This document shows positions 15,195 through 23,138 of a stretch of DNA of 25,127 nucleotides, piece after piece. Position numbers and translations under genes: made by a program. Origin of the DNA: a virus; IMG/VR virus record IMGVR_UViG_3300019082_000011, positions 1 to 25,127 of that record; one strand, 5' to 3'. Below the pieces are notes generated by a model. The model was not told the DNA's origin and made no database searches. It saw only the letters and a program-made list of their open reading frames with translations. How positions within the stretch are numbered: position 1 is the stretch's first letter; each line of letters begins with the position of its first letter.

Positions 15195-16307
15195 TTAATG
15201 GAAACCTGTGAGTTTCTTGTGTGCTTTGAGGAGGTCTTTGAACCAGTCGTAATTGCCAAGTGCATCGCGCTGCATCTCGTCCGCTGCCACTATGCCTTTG
15301 CCGCTTGCGTGTCTCGCCGAGTTGGATTGGGTTTCCTGCTTGTCGCCCTCGTCTTCGCCGTCCTGTTGGGGTTGCTGAAGCTGCTTTGAAAGCTCGCTTA
15401 TTTTGCGGCTTAAACTGCGTTTGGTGGCTTTTTTCGCCACTGCGTCTTCAAGCTCAGAGACTTTCTTTTTGAGAGCTTCAACGTCGGCTTCCGAAGTGCT
15501 TGAGTTGGTTATTTGCTTTTCGAGGTCTTGTAGCTGCTGCATGAAATCTTCGTACGTTACCTGCTTCGGCTCCTCTTCGTCTGGCGCCACGTTAACTACG
15601 CCCTGTGCCTTATGTGGAGAAGCGCCCATCTGACTGTTATGTTCAGACAAGTGCCTCACCTCTCTTGCAAACAATTTGCTTTCAGGTTCTTGCGGCCTAT
15701 GCCTAGAACCCACATCCTCGTTATCATTTTCTGATAACTGTGAATCCGCGACGGCTTTGACGATGGCGTCCCATTGGTCGCGGTTCATTGCGGCGAAGAA
15801 GCCGACAGGTTGAAACGCCGTTTCCTTGTACGCCGGGCTTGCCACGACGCTGAGCTCGCGGACTTTGGGTCGATGGATGATTTCCCAGGCGCCCGGGCAC
15901 AGGTGAACGAGCATGCCTTCCTTACGGGTTGGCCGCTTGCATTTGCTGCACTCCACGTCGTCGCTGTCCACCTGAATGCTCACATGGGTCACGTAGCCGC
16001 GAAGAATCTTCTCAATCAAGCGTTCCTCGCCGACCTCAGCGCGGAAGAGCACGCGGTCGCCGTCCCGCTTCGCCTCTGAAACCTTGCCAACAACCATCAG
16101 GGCGCTTTCGGCGTGGTCAACCCTGAGCTGTGCCCCCGCCAGGCTGGACGCTACGTACTCTAGGTCCTGCTGGGGAACCTGCCATTTGTTGGCGTTCACG
16201 CTCGTATCGATGGCTACGCCTTCAATGTTGACAAGCTTCTCGCGCAGCGCGTACTGGGCGTTGACGCCGTCCTGAGCCTTAAAAGGCACAAAATAACGAA
16301 GTTCCAT
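15195..16307 (-). CDS. Prohead serine protease fused to scaffold, with a Cys/His insertion
   Basis: The start is ATG 16307, four bases after AAGGTGAT; upstream in-frame codons to 16412 lack an SD. In the 370-residue product the protease half shows His65 (LRVDHAES), Ser110 (THVSIQV) and the RELSVVASPAY motif at 150-160, the arrangement of HK97 gp4-type prohead proteases. Between Ser110 and that motif lies C120-x2-C123...H135-x-C137, a likely zinc knuckle. Residues about 245-325 form a charged coiled coil (DFMQQLQDLEKQITN, EALKKKVSELEDAVAKK), and the end reads WFKDLLKAHKKLTGF, both typical of scaffolds. The protein should guide capsid assembly and then digest the scaffold. It lies two genes downstream of the HEPN cassette that separates it from the portal gene. 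Confidence 0.8.
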   Translation of the reverse strand: MELRYFVPFKAQDGVNAQYALREKLVNIEGVAIDTSVNANKWQVPQQDLEYVASSLAGAQLRVDHAESALMVVGKVSEAKRDGDRVLFRAEVGEERLIEKILRGYVTHVSIQVDSDDVECSKCKRPTRKEGMLVHLCPGAWEIIHRPKVRELSVVASPAYKETAFQPVGFFAAMNRDQWDAIVKAVADSQLSENDNEDVGSRHRPQEPESKLFAREVRHLSEHNSQMGASPHKAQGVVNVAPDEEEPKQVTYEDFMQQLQDLEKQITNSSTSEADVEALKKKVSELEDAVAKKATKRSLSRKISELSKQLQQPQQDGEDEGDKQETQSNSARHASGKGIVAADEMQRDALGNYDWFKDLLKAHKKLTGFH

Positions 16308-16323
16308 CCAAATCACCTTGCCT

Positions 16324-16470
16324 TCAACTTTGGAAATCAAACGCGGGTACTTGTTTGCCCTGAGCCGTGTAGACTGCTTCCTGCAAAGCGCGGAAGCTCT
16401 GCCAATCCCCAAGCAAACTGGGCTGCGCCTTCGCGGCGGCTTTTCTGGTTTGTTTATTCTGTTGTCTCAT
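16324..16470 (-). CDS. 48-residue basic protein before the protease gene
   Basis: ATG 16470 with GTGGTG upstream opens 48 codons: MRQQNKQTRKAAAKAQPSLL, then GDWQSFRALQEAVYTAQGK. The frame extends further upstream to 16569, but that part overlaps the preceding gene and has no SD. The N-terminus is basic and probably disordered; the rest is a short helix. It lies 16 bases before the protease start on the same transcript. No family was recognised. Confidence 0.45.
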   Translation of the reverse strand: MRQQNKQTRKAAAKAQPSLLGDWQSFRALQEAVYTAQGKQVPAFDFQS

Positions 16471-16508
16471 CCAAAACACCACTTTGATAATTCGATACTT
16501 TTGACGGC

Positions 16509-16820
16509 TTATTCGACGTTTGAGATTTGCATGTACGCATTCACAAATCTGCGGCGCCACTCGTCCCAAGCTTTGAAGTCAAGAAGCGTTCGGATTTCAG
16601 CTTTTAAATGCCCGTCAAGCCATTTCCGCACGGAATGGGCATCCTTAAAAGTGGTTTTTTCGAACATGTAATTTTGGATTTCCCACCTTTGCGACCCCTT
16701 GACTTTTCCAAGCGTTATTTTGACGCCTTTGCCCAGCTCCTTCACGCGGAACTTTTCAAACTTGTCAGGGTCAGCCACGCGGTAACGCCAAACATTTATT
16801 GCTTCTTCCAAACCAGGCAT
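16509..16820 (-). CDS. Conserved phage protein of the capsid module, function unknown
   Basis: This 103-residue protein starts at ATG 16820 behind GGGAAGAAG. It contains DPDKFEKFRVKELGKGVKIT, a strand pair (GSQRWEIQNYMFEKTTFKDA) and SVRKWLDGHLKAE. A pattern of this type (DPxxFxxFR..., then VQxYxFDKxxWTxxxAxxWLxxH) is found beside or inside prohead protease genes of many phages. That points to a capsid-assembly role, although its biochemistry is unknown to me. The tail is Arg/Trp-rich (WDEWRRRFVNAYMQ). It is the first gene downstream of the HEPN cassette and probably starts a new transcript. Confidence 0.6.
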   Translation of the reverse strand: MPGLEEAINVWRYRVADPDKFEKFRVKELGKGVKITLGKVKGSQRWEIQNYMFEKTTFKDAHSVRKWLDGHLKAEIRTLLDFKAWDEWRRRFVNAYMQISNVE

Positions 16821-16886
16821 AATATCTTCTTCCCATCAGTTCATATTAATAAAGCATAGTAACCTTTAGTTTCCATTCTGAGAAAC

Positions 16887-16896
16887 TTTTAAAATC
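16887..16896 (-). promoter_or_regulatory. Candidate promoter for the capsid module
   Basis: The minus strand reads ATTTTAAAAG between the HEPN gene and the 103-residue gene. It predicts a start near 16865 and a ~45-base leader containing GGGAAGAAG before ATG 16820. A second T/A-rich stretch closer to the gene (TTTATTAAT, near 16845) is an alternative. Either would let the capsid genes be expressed independently of the cassette. Confidence 0.4.
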
Positions 16897-16932
16897 GAAT
16901 GCTTAAGGAAATTACTTTGCAATACAAATGCT

Positions 16933-17370
16933 TTACATGGTTTTTACTACAACAACGAATTTGTCAATATTGGTGACTATTGTAATTGCATCCGATTGAG
17001 CAGTAGTTAATTTCAAATCATAATCGGCTTGATTCCTCTTTTCCCTAAAATTCATGAATTTACTTGCAATAATCGGTTTCTGCATATTTCGCATTACAAC
17101 AGGAAGGATTCGATGAAAGTTTATTCGGCATAGAAAATCAGGGTCCAACGAATTTAACTTAGCCCTTTCTTGAATGGTAAGTTGCCGGCCATATTGTCGC
17201 TCAATTTCTCTGATCAGGTCTAATGAATATTTCTTAATTACTAACTGTAGTGTTTCATGATATAAGGAATAGTAAGCTCTGCTTATGGCCGAGCGAGCCT
17301 CCTCTTCAGGAATTCCCGGGTTTGAGACCATCCGTTTTGCGAGAAGGAGGAATCGATCAGGAGTTATCAA
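16933..17370 (-). CDS. HEPN-domain protein (UPF0332-like)
   Basis: This 145-residue all-helical protein starts at TTG 17370, behind AGGTAAGG that overlaps the stop of the upstream gene. RAYYSLYH (31-38) and RNQADYDL (112-119) are the two signatures of UPF0332-type HEPN proteins, in which the second motif replaces the R-x4-6-H of RNase HEPNs. H86 lies in a middle helix (FHRILPVVMRN). HEPN proteins include toxins of toxin-antitoxin pairs, abortive-infection RNases and non-catalytic adaptors; with no catalytic R-x4-6-H evident, nuclease activity is uncertain. It is the last gene of a tight three-gene operon inserted between portal and capsid-module genes, so a host-takeover or anti-competitor role is plausible. 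Confidence 0.7.
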   Translation of the reverse strand: MITPDRFLLLAKRMVSNPGIPEEEARSAISRAYYSLYHETLQLVIKKYSLDLIREIERQYGRQLTIQERAKLNSLDPDFLCRINFHRILPVVMRNMQKPIIASKFMNFREKRNQADYDLKLTTAQSDAITIVTNIDKFVVVVKTM

Positions 17371-17375
17371 ATGCC

Positions 17376-17957
17376 TTACCTGCTATCAATTGTAACAGAT
17401 AGTCGTTTTAGCGTTTTCTGGGTTATACCAGAAAAAGCGCATGTTAATAGCTCGTCAAATAAGTCATAGGTCTCTGACACTTGATCCTTGCTTACTCTAA
17501 TCTCTACTTTTGGTTCGACCCAATCACTATACTCGGGATCTGTGAAGAGATCCACGCAAACATCTGCGGGAATTTTTCTAGCTGTTAGAAAACTAGAAAT
17601 ACGCTTTGCAACAAGTAATATTTCTTTTTTGTATTTAACAGCGCTCTTTTGGTGGACAATGAAGGTATCTGCCGTGTTTGTAATTTCGAATTTTAAGGTA
17701 TCTGAAAGTGTCGGTAACATGAGGTCACCTTTTGTCGCGACGCCAATTGAAAGCCCTTGAAGTTTTACTGTTCCGGTTGGAGTACTTTGAGTTTCAAAAA
17801 AAATGTTGTTAGGTATTTCTTTCTCTTCACGCGCCTTAAACATTTCGGTAAGTCTTTGAAAGTGGTTTGTCGCTCCATTTAGGCGCGTGCCCTCAACGAG
17901 GACATTTGCTTCAGAATCTATGTTCAAATCAAAAAGCATTTGTGACGTTGCACTCAT
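17376..17957 (-). CDS. Cassette protein B, unknown, partner of the HEPN protein
   Basis: I chose ATG 17957 (193 residues), one base after the upstream stop (TAATATG) with GAAGG in the preceding codons; an in-frame ATG at 18005 would overlap that gene. It starts MSATSQMLFDLNIDSEANVL, has a strand-rich middle (TPTGTVKLQGLSIGVATKGD), and ends in VEPKVEIRVSKDQVSETYDL then FDELL, followed by helix. It has no signal, membrane span, zinc site or catalytic motif that I recognise. The C-terminal strand-plus-helix pattern resembles that of the upstream protein A, so they may be distant paralogues. It is five bases from the HEPN gene, and a physical complex is plausible. Confidence 0.6.
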   Translation of the reverse strand: MSATSQMLFDLNIDSEANVLVEGTRLNGATNHFQRLTEMFKAREEKEIPNNIFFETQSTPTGTVKLQGLSIGVATKGDLMLPTLSDTLKFEITNTADTFIVHQKSAVKYKKEILLVAKRISSFLTARKIPADVCVDLFTDPEYSDWVEPKVEIRVSKDQVSETYDLFDELLTCAFSGITQKTLKRLSVTIDSR

Positions 17958-17958
17958 A

Positions 17959-18594
17959 TTAAGAGCCTTCAATTTGTTCGATAATTCGAGGAATTCTTTT
18001 TTCAATAGTCTTGGCGAAATCCACTACTTCTTGAGTAGTTCCTCTAAAAACAACCTTTATTATATAGCTCTTGTTTGGGCTTGGATAAAGCGGTTCAATT
18101 ATCAAATTTAGCCAATTTGTTGAAGTTGGATTCGATCCTTTTACAGTTAAACTCAAGTTTAAAGGTGCGAGTTCTTTTTCCAGTATTGAACCAATTTTGT
18201 CCAGCATCTTATCCTGAACTCTTAGAGAGTTGATTTTATCGAGTGGACTGTTTTTTGAATTTAGGATGTAGCTACCTAAAAACTCAAGGAATATCAGATT
18301 AGAAGGTTCCATACCGATTTCTTGATATGTTTTTTCCAAATCACCAAACGCGAGAAGGATATCTTTCAATGATGTTTCGCTTTCAATTCCAAGAACTCGT
18401 CTTTCAAGATTTACAAAAATGTCAATTGTCCCTTTTTTGGCTATTATGATTTGGGGGCCTTGAAGCTGCTGGACTAGGGTGTAACCCTTGGCTTCCAACG
18501 ATTGCCTTACACCCCTATAATCGGGCTGCAACATCCACATAGCATTAAGAGACAGTTCAATAGGTTGAGCTTCTAAAGGCTCGGTTTCAGACAT
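17959..18594 (-). CDS. Cassette protein A, unknown
   Basis: This is the first gene of the three-gene cassette, 211 residues from ATG 18594, with GAGGGATC about ten bases upstream. It begins SETEPLEAQPIELSLNAMWM, has a domain with GPQIIIAKKGTIDIFVNLER, a helical middle (FLEFLGSYILNSKNSPLDKI) and ends WLNLIIEPLYPSPN...VVFRGTTQEVVDFAKTIEKR. It looks like a soluble alpha/beta protein with two small domains. No known family was recognised. The stop is one base from the next gene's ATG, so translation is coupled. The A+T content is visibly higher than in the flanking portal and protease genes, suggesting separate acquisition. Confidence 0.6.
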   Translation of the reverse strand: MSETEPLEAQPIELSLNAMWMLQPDYRGVRQSLEAKGYTLVQQLQGPQIIIAKKGTIDIFVNLERRVLGIESETSLKDILLAFGDLEKTYQEIGMEPSNLIFLEFLGSYILNSKNSPLDKINSLRVQDKMLDKIGSILEKELAPLNLSLTVKGSNPTSTNWLNLIIEPLYPSPNKSYIIKVVFRGTTQEVVDFAKTIEKRIPRIIEQIEGS

Positions 18595-18600
18595 TAAATT

Positions 18601-18641
18601 GATCCCTCAGTCTCAATAGAAGTGAACGAACTGCTTTTATT
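18601..18641 (-). promoter_or_regulatory. Promoter and SD of the HEPN cassette
   Basis: The minus strand reads AATAAAAG at 18634-18641, about 40 bases before ATG 18594. That places transcription near 18612, with GAGGGATC at 18608-18601 as SD. The 160-base gap between portal and cassette contains no gene. A dedicated promoter would let the cassette be expressed when the late operon is silent. Confidence 0.45.
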
Positions 18642-18755
18642 AGCTTTTCCTAATTTTATCCAATCAATATGGTCATCACACCTTCAAAATTTTTCTGCAC
18701 TATTTTTTAGCCAGTTGTAACGCCGAACAGATGCGCCTTCCTCCAGCCCGGCATG

Positions 18756-20159
18756 CTACTCGCCCCTCGCCTCTTTTTCGTTTAGCTGCTCCATGACGCC
18801 TTTGACGGTTTTCTGCACGATTTTTTCGCCCTCGCTTTTCGGCTTGGGCAACAGTTGCGGCAGCCCCTGATCCTCCGGCTCCGCTGGGTACCCGAGTTGC
18901 ATGCGCGCTTCCGCCACGGTTATGATGCCGTTCTGCACCAGGTCGCTGACGAATTTGGCTTTGTCCTCCACCGTTGCTTCCCAGATCGGTCGCCACTGGA
19001 CCTTGGGGATTTCGACGCCTTCGCCGAACTCATCCTTGACCAGCTGCTTGAACAGAACCGTTTCCAAAACGTCGCCCACGATTTCCTGAAGCATCCGAAG
19101 GCGGGTAACGTACTCCTGCATTACGACGTCGGCTGTGGCACGGTTGGTTCCCTGACTTTCTCCTAAAAATATCTTCGGAACGCCAAGAACCGCCTCGCGC
19201 TGCTTGTAGAGGTAGTCAAGCCAGAATTGGACGTTGACGTCTTTAGTCAGGCTTGGAAGCACGTCGACGGTGACGTCTCCGCGGACGAAAACGTCGGTGG
19301 CTGCTTTGCGGTCTCGGAAGGCTTCCATAAGTGTCTGGATCTGCGCGTCGCTGAAAGGCCGCTCCGCCGTGCCCGCTTTTACGATGAGCATCGGCTTGCT
19401 GTAGGTGTGGCAGATAACCGCCATGTCATCCTCGAACTGGTCGATCAGCGCCTGGGTTTTGAGCAGCGGACGCAACAGGCTCGTGCCGTAAGACCATTCG
19501 TACCACCAGCTTTTGGCACCCCACATGAAATGCACCATGTCTTGAGCCGTGAAAACCACGGGCGGCACGGTTAGAAGCTGGATGTAGCCGAAGACGTTGC
19601 CGTAGGCGTCGCGTCTGGGGCGCATGTAAACTGGGTCGAGGGGTTTTAGCCAGGTGACTTCGCCGCTGGTTTCGTCCCGGCAAATCTCCAGATAAGCGTT
19701 GCCGAAGACAAGCATGTCCGTTGCTGCGATGCGCAGGATGCGCAGGATGTTTTGTTCGTCCAGCCAGTCGGTGAGCCACTCGCGGACCGCGTTGTCGCCG
19801 CCGTTGAGTTCGAACCCGTTGCTGATTGCCAAGTTCACGGTGACGTCGACGGCTGCCTTGATGTACGGGGTGAAAGTGTACAGGTCCTTGTACTTGGGCA
19901 AATCCTCAATCGGCGTTGCTCCCCAAATGCGATCCCAATACGAGTCATAAGGAGAAGTTACAAAGCCAGCGCCCGAACCCTTAAGCAAATAGCGGTTAAC
20001 GTACCCGTAGAGCATCTCATCCTTCTTCCAGCTAAGAGGCACCTCCTCCTCAATCTGGCGCTTGCTAACGTTGGGCGGCACCTGCCTCTCCGCTTTAAAG
20101 CCCAGCCGCGCCTGCAGCTTTTGGAAGCTCTCGCTGATTTTTTCAGCAACAAAACTCAT
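18756..20159 (-). CDS. Portal protein
   Basis: ATG 20159 follows GAGGTG at proper distance (467 residues); the GTG at 20171 is part of that SD. The sequence has the phage portal pattern: YKDLYTFTPYIKAAVDVTVN (stem and wing start), RIAATDMLVFGNAYLEICRD, WLKPLDPVYMRPRRDAYGNV, a MVHFMWGAKSWWYEWSYGTS segment, and KQREAVLGVPKIFLGESQGT followed by a long helix (VVMQEYVTRLRMLQEIVGDV). Length and order fit HK97/SPP1-type portals. Twelve copies form the DNA channel at one capsid vertex, where the terminase docks. The C-terminal 40 residues are charged and probably disordered. It lies 41 bases after the large terminase gene. Confidence 0.85.
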   Translation of the reverse strand: MSFVAEKISESFQKLQARLGFKAERQVPPNVSKRQIEEEVPLSWKKDEMLYGYVNRYLLKGSGAGFVTSPYDSYWDRIWGATPIEDLPKYKDLYTFTPYIKAAVDVTVNLAISNGFELNGGDNAVREWLTDWLDEQNILRILRIAATDMLVFGNAYLEICRDETSGEVTWLKPLDPVYMRPRRDAYGNVFGYIQLLTVPPVVFTAQDMVHFMWGAKSWWYEWSYGTSLLRPLLKTQALIDQFEDDMAVICHTYSKPMLIVKAGTAERPFSDAQIQTLMEAFRDRKAATDVFVRGDVTVDVLPSLTKDVNVQFWLDYLYKQREAVLGVPKIFLGESQGTNRATADVVMQEYVTRLRMLQEIVGDVLETVLFKQLVKDEFGEGVEIPKVQWRPIWEATVEDKAKFVSDLVQNGIITVAEARMQLGYPAEPEDQGLPQLLPKPKSEGEKIVQKTVKGVMEQLNEKEARGE

Positions 20160-20199
20160 ATTTTGATGCACCTCAAATTACCATAACTTTGAAATCCGC

Positions 20200-21597
20200 T
20201 TAGTGTGGTAGCATTGCTGCTCCTTTTCCCGGCAGCGGCGACTGCACCGCGCTCAGGCAAGCGAGTGCCATGCTCCAGAATACGTCGTCGTGTCCTCCGT
20301 CGGGGTGGCTAAACCGCAGGTGCCCAGTTTTCATAAGCATGAATTTTTCAACGTTGAGTTCAGCCGTCAAGTCCACGTCGTCGAGCCTTTTGGCGGGGAC
20401 GTAGGGGATTTTTACTTCGCCGTTTCGCATTTTTTCCCGAAGGATCGTCGCCATCTCCTCCTTGGACTGCACGGTGAAGGTGACGCCTGTGACGCCTTGG
20501 ATGCCGCTGCGGACCATGTCCTCGGTCACATAATTTCCCACGCCGGTGACGTCCGTGTAGACGCTGCGGATGGTTCTCCAGCGGTCCTGCAGGCTCTTGA
20601 CGTAGCCGATGACGCTGGCGTACTCCGAGTGAAGGGGAAAGCGATGAACGTGAACAACCCGCAATTGGGAACCCAGCTTTTCCATGACCAGCACGACGCT
20701 GAAATCCTGCTCTTTTCCCAAGTCGACGCCGACGAAGAATTCTCCCGTGGGTTGGGCCATGAAATCGTGGGGGGCAAGCTGACTATCAATGCAGCTGACG
20801 ATGAGGCTCTGGGTTAGCCACGCGTCTATGTCTTCCACGAACTCAGCCATGAACTCGCGTTGGAAACGGTCGATCGGCAGTTGGCTCCGCATCTCGTCGA
20901 TGAAGCCCTGCTTGATTAAGCCGGCTTTGACGACTTCTTCGCAGGTTATGGTGTGCTTGCTGAATTCGCTTGCTTGGCACATGCGGTAGTAGACGCTGTC
21001 CTTGCTCCAAGGCGTGCTGCTCGCAACCAAGGTGCCGTCCGTCGTGCTCAGCATGGGGTAGAGAACGTTGTAGAAGACCAACTTGTCATCCTTAAAGAAG
21101 GCAGTTTCATCCGTTATAATTTGATGCGCCGCATAACCCCGAAGAAGCTGCGGGCTGTTAGGTAAGGCGACGATTTTGCTGCCGTTTCTGAAGCGGATGG
21201 TTGTGCGCTGCATCTTGCCGACGAGCGCCGCGCGTTTTTCCTGTGGCAGAGCCGCGAGGAAGTCTTGGATGCGGTCGCTCATAATCATGCTTTGGCGGAG
21301 GGTGGGAGCCACAATCAGGGTCAACGTCTTCGGGTAGGCGCATGCGAACCAAATCGCGCGCAGCGCGATGCAGGTGGTTTTGCCTGCTTGCCTGCTCCAC
21401 CGTACCACGACGCGTTTTGCCCGATCCCGGAGAAGGCCAGCCTGGTAAGGTAAGACCTGAAACCCGAAAAATTCTTGGGAGAAAAGAACCGGGTCTTCAG
21501 GCACAATTAGGCGGGAGAACGCTTTTTCAGGTGCCTCCTGACTTTCCTGGCAGCACCCCACCATCCGCCGCAACCGCGAACGCTGAAGCTGCTTCAC
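20200..21597 (-). CDS. terL: Terminase large subunit
   Basis: This is the DNA-packaging ATPase and nuclease, 465 residues from GTG 21597, which follows TAGGAGGCGG by six bases. The ATPase half has Walker A (WSRQAGKTT, 67-75, Lys73), Walker B (HQIITDE, Asp163-Glu164) and the coupling motif (LVASSTP, 190-196). The RNase H-like nuclease half has its acidic residues in VGVDLGKEQDF (Asp292), VYTDVTG (Asp349) and GGHDDVF (Asp437/438). The protein is complete and slightly compact for the family. It lies directly before the portal gene, as usual, but its small-subunit partner is 3 kb away, separated by a plus-strand insert. A decayed copy of its own 5' end lies beside the small-subunit gene. Confidence 0.92.
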   Translation of the reverse strand: MKQLQRSRLRRMVGCCQESQEAPEKAFSRLIVPEDPVLFSQEFFGFQVLPYQAGLLRDRAKRVVVRWSRQAGKTTCIALRAIWFACAYPKTLTLIVAPTLRQSMIMSDRIQDFLAALPQEKRAALVGKMQRTTIRFRNGSKIVALPNSPQLLRGYAAHQIITDETAFFKDDKLVFYNVLYPMLSTTDGTLVASSTPWSKDSVYYRMCQASEFSKHTITCEEVVKAGLIKQGFIDEMRSQLPIDRFQREFMAEFVEDIDAWLTQSLIVSCIDSQLAPHDFMAQPTGEFFVGVDLGKEQDFSVVLVMEKLGSQLRVVHVHRFPLHSEYASVIGYVKSLQDRWRTIRSVYTDVTGVGNYVTEDMVRSGIQGVTGVTFTVQSKEEMATILREKMRNGEVKIPYVPAKRLDDVDLTAELNVEKFMLMKTGHLRFSHPDGGHDDVFWSMALACLSAVQSPLPGKGAAMLPH

Positions 21598-21643
21598 CTA
21601 AAACCGCCTCCTACTTCCAAAACCCCAAAAATTCGCAAGTCTT

Positions 21644-21653
21644 TTATTTAAAC
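21644..21653. promoter_or_regulatory. Shared bidirectional TATA element between terL and the surface-protein genes
   Basis: TTTATTTAAA on the plus strand reads TTTAAATAAA on the minus strand. It lies about 32 bases before the plus-strand beta-helix gene (TTG 21685) and about 47 bases before terL (GTG 21597). Both distances suit archaeal promoters. The whole divergent spacer is only 87 bases and has no other good TATA match, so one box may serve both directions. Confidence 0.45.
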
Positions 21654-21684
21654 AACCGCTTACTCCCAATAAGAGAGATACAGA

Positions 21685-23055
21685 TTGCGAAAACCCGCCT
21701 ACACACTCTTAATGCTGACTATTGTGGTTCTTGGGCTCATCTTTATCGGCAATGTGCCTATCGGCAATGCCCAGAAATGCACAAACGTCAGTGGCATAAT
21801 TAGCCAAGACACAACTTGGACGCCCTCAAATAACCCCTACAACTTCACAGGGGATGTAACAGTAGCGAGCGGTGTCACATTGACCATTGAACCAGGCACC
21901 GAAGTGTACCAATTTGTCGGTGTCGACTCATACATTGCGCCAGACGATTCTCGTCTCCATACACTTAATGTAAATGGCACGTTGCATGCCGAAGGAACCG
22001 ACAAGGATTTAATTGAATTTGGAAACGTCAACATAGGCTTTGGGTCGTCAAGTCAGAGATGGAACTCTCAATCTTCCTCTGGCTCCATATTGCAATATAC
22101 TGCAGGTGAGCATGCAGTTGGAACAGACAACGCATCCCCGAAAATAGATAATAACAATATGCTCACTATTGGTGTTTCTGGCGGCTCGCCCATAATCTCC
22201 AACAATGTAATCGTAACTGAAATGGACATCGAAGCTGGCTCCCCTATCATTTCGAATAATACAATTACTGCTGAATCTGGAGGTTACCCAACAGAACTTC
22301 CTGCCGTCAATTTTGAGGGTCAAAATTCTGCGTTATTTTACGGGAATCATGTCACTGGAGATTTGTCGGTAAGCGCAGGGTCGCCTGTGATTGAGAACAA
22401 TTTCATCAGCGACGGCTTAGTTGTCCTGAGCGCTGGGTCGCCTTGTGTTGAGAACAACCTTATTCAATATGGCGGCATAACAATTTACGGCGAAACAAAC
22501 CCAGTTATCGAAAACAACACTATCGCCGCCTGCACTATCGGAATAAACATTTACGACTCAAGCGGCTCCCCTGTCCCCACCATAGCCTACAACAACTTTG
22601 AACAGAACAGCAAGTACAACATTTACTTGGGGCAACAGGGCAATTACAGCTCGACCGCACCTAACGTTAATGCCGCGAATAATTGGTGGGGAACAACTGA
22701 CCTCTCAGTAATCAACCAGACGATCTACGACCATAAAGACAACTTCAACGTGGGCACGGTAACCTTTACGCCGATCTTAACCTCGCCAAACACGCAGGCA
22801 GCGCCTAACCCGAACGCGCCCATACCGACGCCTAATCCCCAAACGACCAGCCAACCCAGCCAACCCACAACCACGAACCCGCCAACGTCAACCTCAACCC
22901 AAAGCAAAAATGGAAATTCAACGCTCAGCCAGACCAGCCTTTCAGTTGTTATCGGTGTCCTGCTGGCGGTGATTTTCGGGTTGATAGCAGCAGTCGTCGT
23001 TTTCTGGCGCAGATCAAAACTGCCCAGGACCAAAGCGGGAATTGAAGCAACCTAA
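21685..23055 (+). CDS. Secreted right-handed beta-helix surface protein with C-terminal anchor
   Basis: This 456-residue protein starts at TTG 21685. Residues 1-29 are a signal peptide (YTLLMLTIVVLGLIFIG). Residues 50-120 resemble the cap seen before many beta-helices (GDVTVASGVTLTIEPGTEVY). Residues 140-375 contain repeated turns of the type GSPIISNN / GSPVIENNFI / TNPVIENNTI, the signature of parallel beta-helix (pectate-lyase-like) repeats. A Pro/Thr linker (380-410) leads to one membrane span (about 420-441) and RRSK. It should stand on the outside of the host cell. No catalytic lyase residues are evident, so binding or shielding is more likely than cleavage. It is on the opposite strand from the virion genes. 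Lysogenic conversion or receptor masking is an inference. Confidence 0.8.
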   Translation: MRKPAYTLLMLTIVVLGLIFIGNVPIGNAQKCTNVSGIISQDTTWTPSNNPYNFTGDVTVASGVTLTIEPGTEVYQFVGVDSYIAPDDSRLHTLNVNGTLHAEGTDKDLIEFGNVNIGFGSSSQRWNSQSSSGSILQYTAGEHAVGTDNASPKIDNNNMLTIGVSGGSPIISNNVIVTEMDIEAGSPIISNNTITAESGGYPTELPAVNFEGQNSALFYGNHVTGDLSVSAGSPVIENNFISDGLVVLSAGSPCVENNLIQYGGITIYGETNPVIENNTIAACTIGINIYDSSGSPVPTIAYNNFEQNSKYNIYLGQQGNYSSTAPNVNAANNWWGTTDLSVINQTIYDHKDNFNVGTVTFTPILTSPNTQAAPNPNAPIPTPNPQTTSQPSQPTTTNPPTSTSTQSKNGNSTLSQTSLSVVIGVLLAVIFGLIAAVVVFWRRSKLPRTKAGIEAT

Positions 23056-23103
23056 AAGTCACCCCTGATTACGTTAGAAAACATTTGCTTTGCACTTTCT
23101 ACG

Positions 23104-23110
23104 TATAAAA
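23104..23110 (+). promoter_or_regulatory. TATA box for a leaderless surface-protein transcript
   Basis: TATAAAA lies 29-35 bases before ATG 23139, and no SD precedes the ATG. The spacing puts transcription start at or just before the ATG, the usual arrangement of leaderless archaeal genes. The preceding gene ends at 23055, so this gene has its own promoter. Confidence 0.6.
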
Positions 23111-23138
23111 CTGCAAAGCAATTTATCATAACTTTTAT

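Noticed and set aside
18700-18996. Arg/Gly-rich 98-codon minus-strand frame overlapping the end of the portal gene
   Set aside because: It lies out of frame inside the portal gene, is low-complexity and has no SD.
20290-20817. Long plus-strand frame within terL
   Set aside because: terL carries all expected ATPase and nuclease motifs on the minus strand; the antisense frame is a by-product of its codon use.
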